From NCBI GenBank assembly GCA_025529335.1, contig JAMYHX010000200.1:1-64000 (forward strand): DNA of 64,000 nt. Reading direction: 5' to 3'. The notes under the pieces are model-generated. The model saw only the letters and a program-made list of their open reading frames with translations, did not search any database and was not told the DNA's origin. How positions within the stretch are numbered: the first letter of the stretch is position 1; each line of letters opens with the position of its first letter. Shown piece after piece: positions 21,710 through 33,955 of this stretch. The position numbers were made by a program, and so were the translations under genes. The DNA is from Rhizopus sp. PT2906 (lineage: Eukaryota; Mucoromycota; Mucoromycetes; Mucorales; Rhizopodaceae).

Positions 21710-24700
21710 CTAATATCGTGCATTCCATACTCTAATAATCCATTTTTCTGTTTCTACAATTCCAATCAGGAATACCACACAAGAGATTGTCATAACCCAC
21801 GATTGCCATCCTACTGATGTTAACTGTAACCAATGGGATATTCCTAGTGATATGGATACATTAGGCTTGACAAATCAAGCATTTATGAAAAAGCTTACCT
21901 GGTGCATAAATACCAATGATCATCAGCCCAAATGAAATCAAAAAGGCAAAGATCATCCATCGATTACGAGTGATGCCTGTTTTAAAAATAGATTGATGCA
22001 CGCTTCTAACATTAAATGAATGGATCAATTGGAGCGTTGTGAGAGTTGTGAATGTCTATAAAGACTAGTCAATAGAGTTCAATTATGATCTCTTTTTTTT
22101 TTTACCATTGACTGTGCTACAGGGACGGGCATTTTTAGGACGTCAAGGCTTATCAAGTAAGCGCCCAAAGAAAACAAAGCGATCAACATGGAATTAGTAA
22201 AAATCATGACCCAGGTGACTAATGTAAGCACACCCATCCTGGGGTTTCGTGGTGGTCTGCGCATAAGGTCCTTTTCATTTGGCTCAACACCCAAGGCCAT
22301 AGCAGGAGGGATATCAGCTATTTAGTAAACAGGTAAGATATTTCATCACTTTCTATTTTAGCTTATTTTTACCTATAATGTTGGCCCATAAAATCATCAT
22401 GACCGTCAGGGGCACTTCAATATTTGCAATAGTACAAATTAGCATCAATAATATTTCTGCGCCGTTACAGCTTAAAAGGTAGACAATAAACTTTAAAATG
22501 TTATCAAACACATGTCTTCCTTCTTCAACAGCGTCTACTATGGTAGTAAAGTTGTCATCAACCAAGACAATATCAGCTGCTTGTTTCGTTATTTCGGTGC
22601 CTGCTTGGCCCATGGCAACACCAACATCTGCTCGCTTAATAGCAGGTGCATCTAACATGATGTGTAAGTAATGTAAATAGGCTCTATATCTAGCGATTTT
22701 TACCATTGACACCGTCTCCTGTCATGGCAACGAGTTCTCCACGCTTTTGTAAAGCACGTACAATTGACAGCTTGTTATCAGGACTGACACGAGCAAATAC
22801 GCTAGGAAAAGGATCGAGAGCAATGATTGCATCATCAGAAAGCAAGTCTAATTCTCGGCCAAGTATAGCACGATTCTATAACTGGGTTATGATACTAAGC
22901 ATTTAAAAGTATAGCGTCTTACCATTCCGGGTATATCAGGTTTAACAATGCCAAGTTGTGTTGCAATAGCAGTGGCTGTTTCGATGTGATCTCCTGTGAT
23001 CATGACAACATGAATACCTGCTTCCTGACAGGTAGCCACGGCTTCTTTCACACCTCGCTTAGGAGGATCAATCAATCCAACAAGCCCAACAAACGTAAGA
23101 TCAGACTCGATCAAGTGATTATTCTGAGATGATGACGAAGACGAGGACGAGGACAAAGCTTCTATCACCTCTTGTTCATCCTTGGGTATTTCTTGGGTGG
23201 GTACCACTTTGTAAGCTAAACCGAGGACACGAAGACCTTGAGATGCCATTCGTACATTCTCGTCCTGAACCTGTGAGGCAAACTCATCTGTCATTTCGAG
23301 CCATGAACTCTCATAGGTATTCTTTTGCGTTTCGTTGGACATGTAACGTGTGCACTTTCGTAGTAGTTCTTCGGGGGCACCTTTACATACCATAATCATT
23401 TCATCATTACCGACCACTGCATTATAAGTATCATTTCTGCTTTGAGAATAGATAGTGCTCATCAGCTTGCGTTCACTGTCAAATGCTCGCTCAAACACCT
23501 TTGTAAAGCCTAATTGATCTACCCAATAATCGCGGCTGAGACGTGCCTTTTGTGTAGCAACGGTAAGGGCAACTTCAGTTGGGTCTCCGATCGTTTTCAA
23601 TTCGCCAGTTTCTTCATCCTTACGAATAGATGAGTTGTTACACAGACCTGCGATCATAAGGGCGTAGTAGAATTGACAACTGTAGTTTTCGGGTTGGTCA
23701 GTGTCAATGGATTTTGGTTTCATAGCTGCGTAATCATTTGGAGAGTGATACTGATTTGGATTAGGTGATACGGTATGTCTCGTATGGATCATACGTCGGC
23801 GTAGTTCGTGAGGCTCTAGGATGATTTCGCCATCATTAGGATTTAGAGAAGTAGAGTCAGTGAACTTGTAGAGTGAATTATCGGTTGTCCACAACTCGGA
23901 TGTTCCCATCTTTCCCTCGGTTAGTGTACCGGTCTAGTATATTAAAGTGAGTATAATGCCTTGCCATAAATGATGTAAATTACCTTATCTGAACAGATAA
24001 CCGTAACACTTCCCAAAGATTCGACTGCGGGAAGAGTTCTGACGATACATTTACTAAAAGAAATTTAGGATTATTCTATATTCTTTATATTCTAATTCAC
24101 ACATACTTTGCTGCCATACGTCTCACGCCCAATGCCATGGTCACTGTTGTAACAGCAACTAGACCTTCAGGTATAACAGAGACTGCCAAGCTAAGAAAAA
24201 TAAAAGTGAGCGATCAATTCAAGAGTAAGTATTGTTCAACGGAACCTTAAGCCTATGTTGATCATATCTTTCACGTTCTTCTTCCATGCAATGCCAATTA
24301 TTACAACCAATGCACAAAGTAGAATAGCCAGACCAACTAAATAACGGCCTAGTTTTGTCAGCTTCTTTTGAATAGGCGTCTTGACTTTCTTCTTGGCATC
24401 TTTCTGGATTGCTGTACTGATTTTACCGATCTAACCATAAACATAGATGAGACTTATTCCTTTTTTAGATAAAAGATACCTACTTCAGTTTTTGTTCCTG
24501 TTCTCACGGCAATGCCTTTGGCTCTGCCACGGGCCACGGTTGTAGACATAAAGACATTACCTTTACAATCTGCCAAAGGTATTTTACGAGTCTATGAAAA
24601 ATTAGATATCTCTTCTGGCTGTCAATACGTTTGTAATTACTTTCGCTTTGATGGCATTCGTATTCTTTTGTACAGGAACACTTTCACCTGTCAGAATGCC

Positions 24701-26015
24701 TTCTACAACACCCAGCTGAGAAACTTCAATCAACCGAATATCAGCAGGAACAGCGTCACCTTCTTCGAGAATAACCAAGTCACCAGGTACAAGTTCTTCC
24801 GATTCGACATATTTTTGTTGTCCATCACGGATGACTTTTGCCTGCATGCGAAATCAAGGATTAAACCAAGCATATTTTTATTTTTATTGTCACATTACCT
24901 GAGGCACAGATAAATTCATAAGAGCGTTCAGCGTTTTACTTGCTTTCCATTCTTGGCTAAATCCAATGACCGTATTTAACACAACTACGATCAGGAGAAC
25001 GATCATGCTATCAAACTCTTTTTCAGCAGCTTCGACTATAGCCGCGGCAATCAAGATCAGGACCATAAAATCAGTCAGTTGCTCCCAGAGCATCTTGAAG
25101 GGATTTGGGCGTGGAGGCTTTGGCAACTGGTTTAAACCGTACTGCTCTCGCAGGGCAGGAACAATAGACTCTGGTAATCCATTTTCTTTGTCCGTCTGAG
25201 AAAACATGGCCATCAATTTATCAACTGATCTGTCAAAATACAAAGCTTGAGGCGGAGGTAGTAGTTTCAGCTGAGGCACTTGAGGAGCACGAGGCATTTT
25301 TGATTTTTCCTCACGATCTACTTCAGCAGAGAGAGAAGAGTTGAGTAACTTCTCCATATCGTCCTGTTCGCTTTCTTTGATCAGATCGCGCCAATCCCCA
25401 AACTGGTTAGGAAAATGGCGAGTCAATAACATGATCATGGCAATTGCGCCACGCTTTTGTTCTTTGGTAGAGTACGGTTGACAGCGATAATGAACCTTTA
25501 GTTGACGTCGTAAATCCGAAATGTCCATCTCACTAATAATAGTTCGAAACTCCTCAACTATATAACGCAGTAAGTTGGGTAGTGCTCAACATGCATAAAT
25601 GTTTACCTTCTTCAAGAAAATCACCAAATAAAAAGAAGGCAGCATCGGCAGCATCCGTAGACCTTTTTCTTAAAAGATGACCTTCTGTATGGCCCATATT
25701 CAAAAACAATCCTTCAGACAGTCTTTTCATCAAATTCAGGTCAAGATGTGGTTGATGTCCACCTTTGATTCTGTGATCCATCACATAGCGAAGGCCATCC
25801 AGGATTTCGTCCAAGGATATAGACTTGTTTTCTTTGACATTGAATAAATCGTTGACTTTATTTTAAAAACAAATATTAAACATTGACTTGTATAAAAGTA
25901 ACATCAATTTACCGTAAACTTCAATCTGTTGTTCGACTGACAGTTTTCCGTCATTGATAGAAAATATATCAATCACAGCATGTTGTATATTTTCTATGGG
26001 TGGTTTAAGTTCCAT
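21710..26015 (-). CDS. type II P-type cation ATPase with long N-terminal extension
   Basis: An ATP-driven cation pump, multi-exon, read from ATG 26015 (MELKPPIENIQH) to TAG at 21712-21710. Core motifs are all present. The ATPase N-domain reads LPESIVPALREQYGLNQLP, the actuator loop LTGESVPV. The phosphorylation site CSDKTGTLTEGK is split by an intron between CSDK and TGT. The hinge has MITGDHIETATAIATQLGI, and GDGVNDAPAIKRADVGVAMG is split by another intron. The C-terminal membrane part contains PPAMALGVEPNEKDLMRRPP. About 230 residues precede the usual start of such pumps, carried on three exons and containing no motif I recognise. The type (Ca2+, or ENA-like Na+/K+) cannot be settled by eye; the MALGVEP...RPPR motif leans away from PMR1. 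Tail-to-tail with the preceding gene. Confidence 0.88.
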
Positions 26016-27687
26016 AAAATAAATATCCGAGAAAATAAGATAAAACAAGCAGGAGGAAAAGATTCATCATGCAGACGCTTTTATACTTTTTTTTTTTTCT
26101 TGCTATGCACTTTTCTATTTTTATGTTGGTCACGTTACCAGTCTTTGTATAGTCTTTTGTGCGACCTGAAATTAGTATTATGCTGATCAATAGAAAATGA
26201 TTGCTGATAGTGAATTTTGCATGGTAGAAGCTTTACTGCTTGCCAAGAAAAGGTTATCTTATAGCAAACAAAGACGAAATTTCATCTTTCTTTTGAAAAT
26301 AATGAATGACTTGTAAGATTAGATTGAGATCAAGGATGCTTCCTTAAGTGTAAGAAATGCCTGACGTTTACTTGAGTTTTTATTTAGGTTCCTGTAGGTA
26401 CGGCTGCTATCATATTACGCCCATCCGTCATATTCGGAGAATATCAGCCTTCCATACCAGGTTTCCCGGGAAGATATCAAGTGTTTAGTAATACACTCCT
26501 TCTATCTTTTTTCCACCACCTTGGAGGAGAGGGAATTGGCATGATATAATATCAACTTTCGTGTGACACTGTACTATTACAGAAACCTAGGTCATGGTGT
26601 TTTTATTTACATTTCCTGCTGAATGAGCTTTCCTTAAGCATAAAAGGGCTCGTAAACTTTGAATAGATGCATAATGTGCAGTGATTTTCATAATAAAAAG
26701 ACGCAGCCAAATATGACGTAGGACGCAAGAAAAAAATGTAATGTTAGCAATAATGACTACGCTACCACTTACCTTGACCGGTGTCACCGCTGGAAACTGA
26801 GCAGAACCAATCCTTTTCGTATTTCTATTGGTATGTCGTCTTTCAAAAATGCTGCATATAGTGCTGAGCATTATATTCTAAAATAGTGTAATAATGAGAT
26901 ATGTAGAACCATCCGACAGGATACTAATACCTTAGTTTGCCGTAAGTTTTCCAAAATGTCAGAGAAAGGAGAATGGGCATCGGACGGCTTAAGTGGGAAT
27001 TCGAAACGGCTAGTTCAGGCAAGCCGGTATTGTCTATTATGTCATATATTAGCTACTACTTGCTTGTATTTAATAGCATGTGTTATACCAGCAAACTCAT
27101 TAAACTGTTTTTAGGAATCAGGGGCAGCTCACTGTGACAGAAATGCTTATATATATATATATATTTCATGACTCAGTTTCCAGAATATAATGCAAATAAC
27201 ATATTGATTGACATTGGCGATACTGCATTATGCATTGTACACCCTTAATAACAAGATCTCTAACTTTATTACTAATAAGAATATGATGATCGTAGCCAGT
27301 CGTTTAACAAAAGTATGAATAATCTGTAAAATGGTAAGAGAAACAAGCAACATGTCAAACAATGTCTCTAAATTGGTCAAGGCTACTTGTTAAACTGTCA
27401 TGTTCTCTGTGGAACAATATCAGTGATGCATGATTAATCCTGGGAGTTTATATATCTTACTCATTAAACATGATGATTTATTGCAAATAATCGACAAGTA
27501 AGGAATTAGACGATACCTCTGACAGTAACATCCTCAACCTATAGGGGACATAATATATCTAATATATTAAGCATGCCTTTTATCATGATTTACTTTCTAT
27601 TCTCAAAATGCTAAATGCGAGTATTTAAAGAGATTTATTTTCATGGAACAACAAAAAGGCAAGTTTCTAAGCATTATGATTTCACAT
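26016..27687. other. gap with exon-like remnants
   Basis: Two pieces deserve note. On plus, about 26392-26550 begins after a TTTATTTAG acceptor-like site and reads VPVGTAAIILRPSVIFGEY, the motif of NAD-dependent epimerase/NDUFA9-like proteins; no neighbouring exons were found, so it is probably a gene remnant. On minus, about 27015-26607 can be spliced to a peptide (ILENLRQTK, then NIMLSTICSIFERRH...AVTPVK, then a short terminal exon ending SRKCK) with two good GT-AG introns. Both are low confidence. The remaining 27.05-27.69 kb holds an (AT)7 run and nothing else I can name. Confidence 0.3.
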
Positions 27688-28440
27688 TTAAACAGGGTAT
27701 AAACACGTATTTACAAATCGTAGAACCATCACGAGCCCATCATAAGTACTACTAATCACAGCTTCAAGAGCTTGGGGTTCTTGTTTTGGTATCAACCATC
27801 TAAATTTCACTTTGGCAATTATGTCTTCTCTTTTCGTCACTTCAATCTGCTCCTTCACAAGCTCATAATCCTCTCGAGCGACATAATCATAAAGGGATGT
27901 TCCAATGCTTTCTATCTGATTCAAACAGACCATATCTTCACACCGGCTGGTAGCAAATACAATATAGGCTAGCTCTGAGTATCTATTCAAAATTAAACAA
28001 AATCGAGGCTCTTGAATAAAGTTTGTCCAGCTGATGTTGGATGGAATCTTGGCTTCTGTTTGTATGCTACCATCAGGTTGAATAACATAGTTCGCATCTG
28101 CTGAAATAGTTCTCATTTTCCGCTTCCGTGCGCTATTAGAGACAAAACATGTACAGACAATCACATTATAACAGTAATTGACCACAGTATCTAAGGTAAC
28201 ATAATATCCATCCTTATGTAGTATTCGATTGGTGACAATACAAGATACTCGTTGATTTGTACAATTAAACGTATGAATTATTCTCAATGCTTCTCTTTCA
28301 TCGGGATGTGTCAGTTTATAGCCTTCAGTTCCAACCATTTCATTTGGTGCATAGCCAAGTACTTCTTGTACACTGTCAGATACATATACATATTTAGCAC
28401 TAGGGCTATCGTCATATATTGCAATATAGTTGACTTCCAT
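27688..28440 (-). CDS. PAS-domain protein
   Basis: Intronless ORF of 250 residues. Residues 1-95 form a PAS fold in sequence pattern: AIYDDSPSAKYVYVSDSVQE, VLGYAPNEMVG, HPDERE, then VTNRILHKDGYYVTLDTVV. A second weaker PAS-like unit spans about 150-245 (FCLILNRYSELAYIVFATSR, then GTSLYDYVAREDYELVKEQI). It resembles the PAS proteins related to white-collar sensors that are numerous in Mucorales, but there is no GATA zinc finger and no LOV-type NCRFLQ motif, so it is unlikely to be a classical blue-light receptor. An A33 run (28449-28481) sits directly upstream, between it and the divergent ARP8. Confidence 0.75.
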   Translation of the reverse strand: MEVNYIAIYDDSPSAKYVYVSDSVQEVLGYAPNEMVGTEGYKLTHPDEREALRIIHTFNCTNQRVSCIVTNRILHKDGYYVTLDTVVNYCYNVIVCTCFVSNSARKRKMRTISADANYVIQPDGSIQTEAKIPSNISWTNFIQEPRFCLILNRYSELAYIVFATSRCEDMVCLNQIESIGTSLYDYVAREDYELVKEQIEVTKREDIIAKVKFRWLIPKQEPQALEAVISSTYDGLVMVLRFVNTCLYPV

Positions 28441-28447
28441 TGATTGA

Positions 28448-28448
<1 letters not shown>

Positions 28449-28481
<33 letters not shown>
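28449..28481 (+). repeat. A33 homopolymer
   Basis: A run of 33 adenines in the 161-bp divergent spacer between the PAS gene and ARP8. Such poly(dA:dT) tracts commonly exclude nucleosomes, which would fit a shared promoter; that role is inferred. Confidence 0.8.
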
Positions 28482-28484
<3 letters not shown>

Positions 28485-28601
28485 AGAAGGAGAACTGTTT
28501 ACGGCGACTTCAAAGGAAATGTAGGCCTAAAAAATAAAAAATTAAAAAAAAACACATAGACTGACTGTGAATTCTACCTTTCTTCTTCTTTTCTGTTATT
28601 C

Positions 28602-30913
28602 ATGGCTGAACAAAGCAATAGCATCTCTCATACAAATAATTATCTAAAGAATCTGTCACAGAAGAAATATGCTTGGATGGAAGAAGCAGTAGCCTCTTTT
28701 ACGCCTAAACCAGCAACAGATACAAAACCCAAGAGTCCAACAGAATCACGCAAAGGAAACAGAAAGGGTAAAAAGCGATCATCGTCTCCTTCACTAGACC
28801 AAGATAGCCATCTATCGCCAAAGAAATCAAGGCCACAAACACCTAAACAATCAACAACCCCACCGAAGCAAACAACAACATCTCTACAGCCAAAATCCCC
28901 AGGGTCCGAAGACCAACCACTACCCACTGCTACTACTATTACTATTACTACTACTGCCACTAAAGAAGAACCACGTAAGAGGCATAAGCAACCTCGTTTC
29001 AAGTACACAAATTTCCCAGTCAAGGGTTACAACATTCTTCCAACACGTAATATCACAAGCAGTTTTGCGAAAACAGATGCAAGTTTTATACCAGGAAACA
29101 AGGCGGGTGCAGAAGACATTGTTCCTAATGTAAGCTTCTAAGCAGTATGACTAAACTTGATTCTAACTTGTTCTTATACCTAGTCAACTGAAGAATGGAG
29201 AGACATCATCATAATTCATCCTGGATCGCGCAACTTACGCATCGGCTTAGCTTCTGAGGCATTTCCAATCACTGTACCACATGTCATTGCTCGACGAATG
29301 AATACAAAACTTCCTGTCAACACAGAGCAGGATACAGAATTGACAGAAAAGCAAGAAGAAGCTTTGAACGAGATAAAGAGCGAGCTTAAGTGGCGCATGA
29401 AGAATGCTAAACGACGAGCCGTTCCTAACGCAGAAGGGCAGGTTGTGGGTTTCAATACGAATGCACCACGAGAAACAATTTTGGACCATAATGATCCTTA
29501 TAAAGTAGAGTGGACAGATGTAGAAAATAGTAATAGACCTGAATACTTTATAGGAGAAAAGGTAAACCATGATGAACAAGTGAGTAAGTATTGCTAATTA
29601 AATATATACTCAGGCAATTCATTTCCCAGTTTCTGAGGATTCTGAATATCGTATATTTTATCCCTGGAGACATGGTACTCTGAATGAGGCAGATTATAGT
29701 TCCTTAAATGCTGTTCTAGGCGATCTTGAAGCCATTTGGGCCAATGTTATCCAAAGTGAGCTAGAGATTGAAAAATCCGATTTCAAGGTTAGAAAAAGAA
29801 AGACAAAAAAAGAGAGATAGAAGGAATTAACGATTAGAATAGAACTATAATATCGTCTTGGTTGTTCCTGACTTATTCAATCGCAGCTATCTTTGTGAAC
29901 TTGTCACCATGCTATTGACACACATGAAATTCAAGGCAGTTATTGTTCAGCAAGAATCGGCATGCGCAACTTATGGAGCAGGCTTATCAACAGCTGTGGT
30001 TGTTGATATTGGAGCACAACGTACAAATATTGCTTGTGTTGAAGACGGTGTCTGCCAAGTGGATTCACGCATGTCAATAGCAATGGGTGGAGATGATGTG
30101 ACAAAGACGTTTGCTTCCTTTTTAAGAGTCAATAAGTTTCCCTATACAAACATCAACCTTGCCTTACCGTTTGACTGGAGACTAGCTGAAGAGTTGAAGG
30201 AGAAATGGTGCACGATGAACGAGGCGGAGGTGAGCATTCAAGTTTATGATTTCTTCGTTCGCACTCCCTTTCAGCAAACAACCAAGTATCAATGCAAAGT
30301 ATATGAGGAGGTATTCTTGGCACCCCTTTGCTTAGTCTATACAGACATACTGCAGCCAAAGACAAAGAAGACTGTAGAATGGGCAAGCAAGAATGTGTCA
30401 GATGATGTTACAGAAGACTCGAATGTAATGTTTAAAATGACATAAAGTATGATTTTACTGATTTACTTGATAGGTGAGTAGTATTGTCAAGAATCTAATG
30501 GATCCTTATCCTATTGATACTGCTATTGCCGAATCAATTTATGCCGCTTCCAATGGCTCAGAAGAAAAGTTAAAGCGTTATTTTTCAAGTATTATTCTTG
30601 TTGGTGGTGGTGGCAAGATTGTTAACTTTAGCAAAGTGTTGGAAGACAGGTAATGTTTAAAGGAGTCTTTTTCAAACATAAACTTATTTTATGCGTTTCC
30701 TTTAGAATCCTTTCTACCGTGATTGCTCAGCAGTCATTTATAGAGCGTGTGGAAGTTCTGCCTGCACCACGTGAACTAGATCCAGAAGTGATTGTCTGGA
30801 AGGGTGCTACGGTTATGAGCAAACTGGATTCAGCTAAAGAAATGTGGATTGGAACTAAAGAATGGGAAGAAGTAGGCGCAAGATGTTTAAAAGATAGAGC
30901 ACTACTGCTATAA
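28602..30913 (+). CDS. ARP8: actin-related protein 8, INO80 chromatin remodelling subunit
   Basis: ARP8 binds nucleosomes within the INO80 complex. Six exons join in frame. The N-terminal 150 residues are basic and disordered, rich in Pro-Thr-Ser. The actin fold starts at EEWRDIIIIHPGSRNLRIGL (about residue 182), followed by VPHVIARRM and the Arp8-type insertion (about 215-290). Then come FPWRHG-like YPWRHGTLNEADY, VLVVPDLFNRSYLCELVTML, VIVQQESACATYGAGLSTAV (actin-like phosphate loop region), DIGAQRTNIACVEDG, and the late ATP-site block SSIILVGGGGKIVNFSKVLE. It ends CLKDRALLL-stop. The splice after VPN uses GTAAGC...CCTAG. Divergent from the PAS gene; its 3' end lies 26 bp from the end of the DUF1749 gene. 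Confidence 0.93.
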
Positions 30914-30938
30914 ACAAAATAGTAATAATAAATCGTCT

Positions 30939-31894
30939 TTATTCTAAACTAATGATAAAATCCTTGACAACCTTGCAAAACTCTATTTGAGCGGCAGGAT
31001 CGATAATCGCATGGCTTCCGTTTGGTATAGATGCGGTCACTTTGATGGCAGGACAAAGTTTTTGAAATCTTTTCATGACCTCGTTCTGATTCAGACTGGA
31101 GGCATAAAACTCATCCTTTTCAGAATAAGCCCAGCAGATAGGACGAGTGACATTGTCATAGAGCCTAAGTATCTCTTCGTCTGTTAGATCAGTCGAAAAA
31201 ACATCATCATCTCCACTACAACGAGAAGGGTATTAGAGAAAAGCTAAAGGATAAATTACCCTTACCCTTTCGTACTCAACGAGTAAAACCGATCAGCAGT
31301 AATGGGCGCCCAAAATGTGGCTCTGGGTAACAATTCATCCCCTTTTCCTTCTTTTTTCATAGACGTGGCTAATTCAAGGCTTTGCTGAAAGTTTGGCAAA
31401 TTTTTGGAAAAATATTCGCGATCTGATACGGGAGCCTGTAAAATGTATCCAAGGATGTCTTGATTACGCTCACCATACTTATTATGTGTATAACAGTCTT
31501 GACTACCTAAGACGAGATATAAGCATTGTTTCTTACTGTTTCAGCTTGTATATTTACCTGTTGAATGACCCAAAAGAACGATCGATTTTTTGCCCCGTTG
31601 TTTCAAAACATCAATAAGTTGATCAAGTTCTTTGACATCTGCTCGTAAATTAGTCGTACCATATCCATTAAATGTAGACGAGAGCTGAACTTGGGTGAGT
31701 GACCAGCCGATGGAAGCCAACGTTTGATGCAGAGGAAACAAGAACGGAACGTTATTGAAACCATCACCAAGGCCACCGATGAAAACAACGGTTTTACCAG
31801 AATCATGTGGCCCTGATTCGAAAGCGACTAGACTTTTCCATATGGAAGATGAGTCATCAAGGTGATAAGTAAAAAGTTCGCCCGTAAATTGCAT
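30939..31894 (-). CDS. DUF1749/UPF0613 family alpha/beta-hydrolase
   Basis: Three exons read from ATG 31894 (MQFTGELFTYHLDD) to TAA at 30941-30939, about 280 residues. Motifs are those of the fungal DUF1749 family: KTVVFIGGLGDGFNNVPF near the start, the nucleophile elbow LLGHSTGSQD (Ser as putative nucleophile) split by an intron after Ser-Thr, ILQAPVSDREY, and a C-terminal GSHAI carrying the likely catalytic His. An upstream in-frame ATG (31966) would add a leader but lies beyond the best conserved start. The substrate is unknown for the family. It converges on ARP8 with almost no spacer. Confidence 0.87.
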
Positions 31895-32265
31895 TTTGAT
31901 ATAAGAAAAATTTAAAGAAAAAGCGTATAAATAGGTAGCTATGCTGACTTTCAAACAAAATTTCATCTTCAGGCACGCTGTAGTAATGTTTGAGATAAAA
32001 GAAAAATATCGTTTTGGCTTTATAAGTCATTAGCATGCAGGGGGGTGGCTATTTTGTGTCTCTAGGGTTTGGTTTAATGACCCTTGTATTTACAAGATTG
32101 ACTCTTTATTTATATTTTGTTTGTTGACATACACTTCTACGAAAATGATCAACGCTCTAATTAGCGGCACTGTTCATAAACACACTTCAAAAGACTTGAA
32201 TGACGTATAAATACAATGGGCAAATATGAACTGCCCTGTTTTAAATAAAGAAAAACCATATGTAT
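31895..32265. other. spacer between hydrolase and kinase genes
   Basis: About 370 bp holding the promoter of the hydrolase gene and the 3' end of the kinase gene, both on the minus strand. An AATAAA-type signal (minus strand of 32238-32250) may serve a transcript end. No ORF or repeat of note. Confidence 0.3.
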
Positions 32266-33770
32266 TCATATATGTACATGACTATTTACAAAACTAAAGT
32301 TCAGAAAATGACTGTCTACTTTTTGTAAATCATCCTGCAGAGGAGATGAAGCAGTGAGTGCTTCCGAGGTAAATGTAGGATCAAAGTTCTAAAGGGAATT
32401 ATTAGATTAGCCTTTAATTATCATTTGGGGTTCTTACCTCAGCTGCTTCAGGATTAGTCTATTATACACATATAAAATATTAGAAATGTTATAAATGCGA
32501 GCATAGAGTTGCAGTCACTTACAATAATAGGAACAATGGGTGGTGTTATCTGTCTATTTAATAAAGCTTTCCAATCAATGTGTCTAAAGAATCGATGACG
32601 ACGGATAGCATCTGCTTTCTTTGGCTTTGCGCCTAACCTTGCATTCGGATTTTTACGCAAAAGCTAAATGATATTCTTTGTTAAGCACCGTACGTATATG
32701 CGTATTATGATCTTACCTTTGATAAAATGTCCTTTGCTTCTGCTGTCATGTAATAAGGAAACGTAATCTTTTTAGATAAAATCGAATCCACAGTCTTTTT
32801 ACGGTTAGTTGAGCTAAATGGAGGCTAACATGACATCAGTGATACCGCTTTAGTATTACACATAAAAGACCTTACTGAGCCTGTGATCATATCAAAGATG
32901 AGTATGCCAAAGCTCCACCAATCGACAGTATCATCATATTCTAAACCCATCAAGATTTCAGGTGCCATATACTCTGCCGTTCCACAAATCGTATTTGTTT
33001 TACCATCCACAGCCACCTTTGATAAACCGAAATCCGTCAAAACGACATGACCTTCTTGATCCAATAAACAATTCTCAGGCTTCAAGTCTCTGTAGACTAT
33101 ACCAAGTGAGTGTAAATGATCCAAAGCTAATACAAGTTCTGCTGCATAAAAGACTGCTGTGCTTTCAGAAAACATGCCCTCTAATTAAAGTATTAGATAA
33201 AGTATATATAAATATATATATATATGATGATATATTTACCATGAACCAAATGACGAAATAATTCACCACCTACAGCATAATCTAAAATCATGTGAAGCTC
33301 AGTAGGTGTCTGAAAGGCAAAGCATAGCTTAACAATGAATGGATGTCGAACATCTTCCAAGATCTGTCTTTCTGTCTTTGCTTGAACAGCTTGCTTGCCG
33401 TGGACGATAAGTGAAGCCTTCTTGAGTACTTTCATGGCATAGAGTTCTCTACTTTTTTGATGCTTGACCAAATACACTTTGCCAAAACTAATGAAATTAT
33501 ATGTTAAGTTCAATCAAACAAATGCCCTTCTATACTTTACGCTCCTCGACCAAGAACACAAATAGTATCGAAATCTTGTCGAGACACTTTTGCAGGTGAA
33601 GAGGAATAATCATGATCGAGACTGACTTCTTTGGTTAATTTATCGTCATGATTTCGTTTACGAGGAAGTGGCTCATCTGTATCACTGTTGTAATTAGATG
33701 GTGGATCCTCCTTTGAGGCTAATTTTAATCTTTCCAATTGCTGGCCTAATTCTAATTCTTCGTTGACCAT
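32266..33770 (-). CDS. AGC-family Ser/Thr kinase, S6K/Psk1-like
   Basis: About seven exons from ATG 33770 (MVNEELELGQQLERLK) to TGA at 32268-32266. The kinase domain starts near residue 65: glycine loop VLGRGAFGKVY (split by an intron after GRGA), AMKVLKK (catalytic Lys), YRDLKPENCLL, DFGLSKV and activation-loop TNTICGTAEYMAPEIL, whose Thr is the PDK1-type site. The AGC C-terminal extension follows: HIDWKALLNRQITPPIVP, then the hydrophobic motif FLNFSFV that TORC-type kinases phosphorylate. Such kinases link TOR signalling to translation and metabolism. Compared with S6K the N-terminal region is short and has no extra domain. Head-to-head with the RhoGAP gene, 185 bp apart. Confidence 0.9.
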
Positions 33771-33955
33771 TGCGAAAAAGAGAGAGAGAGAAAAAAAAAT
33801 ACAGCCAAACAAAAAAAAAGTAGGGGAGACAAAACTGGTTTTTCTTTTTTGTTTACTTGCTCCTTTTCATGTGCACGTGCTTTACTATTTAAAAACATAA
33901 AGTCTTTCTCTTTTTCTCTTTTTTCCCTTTCTTCATTTTTTGATCCTATTTAAAG

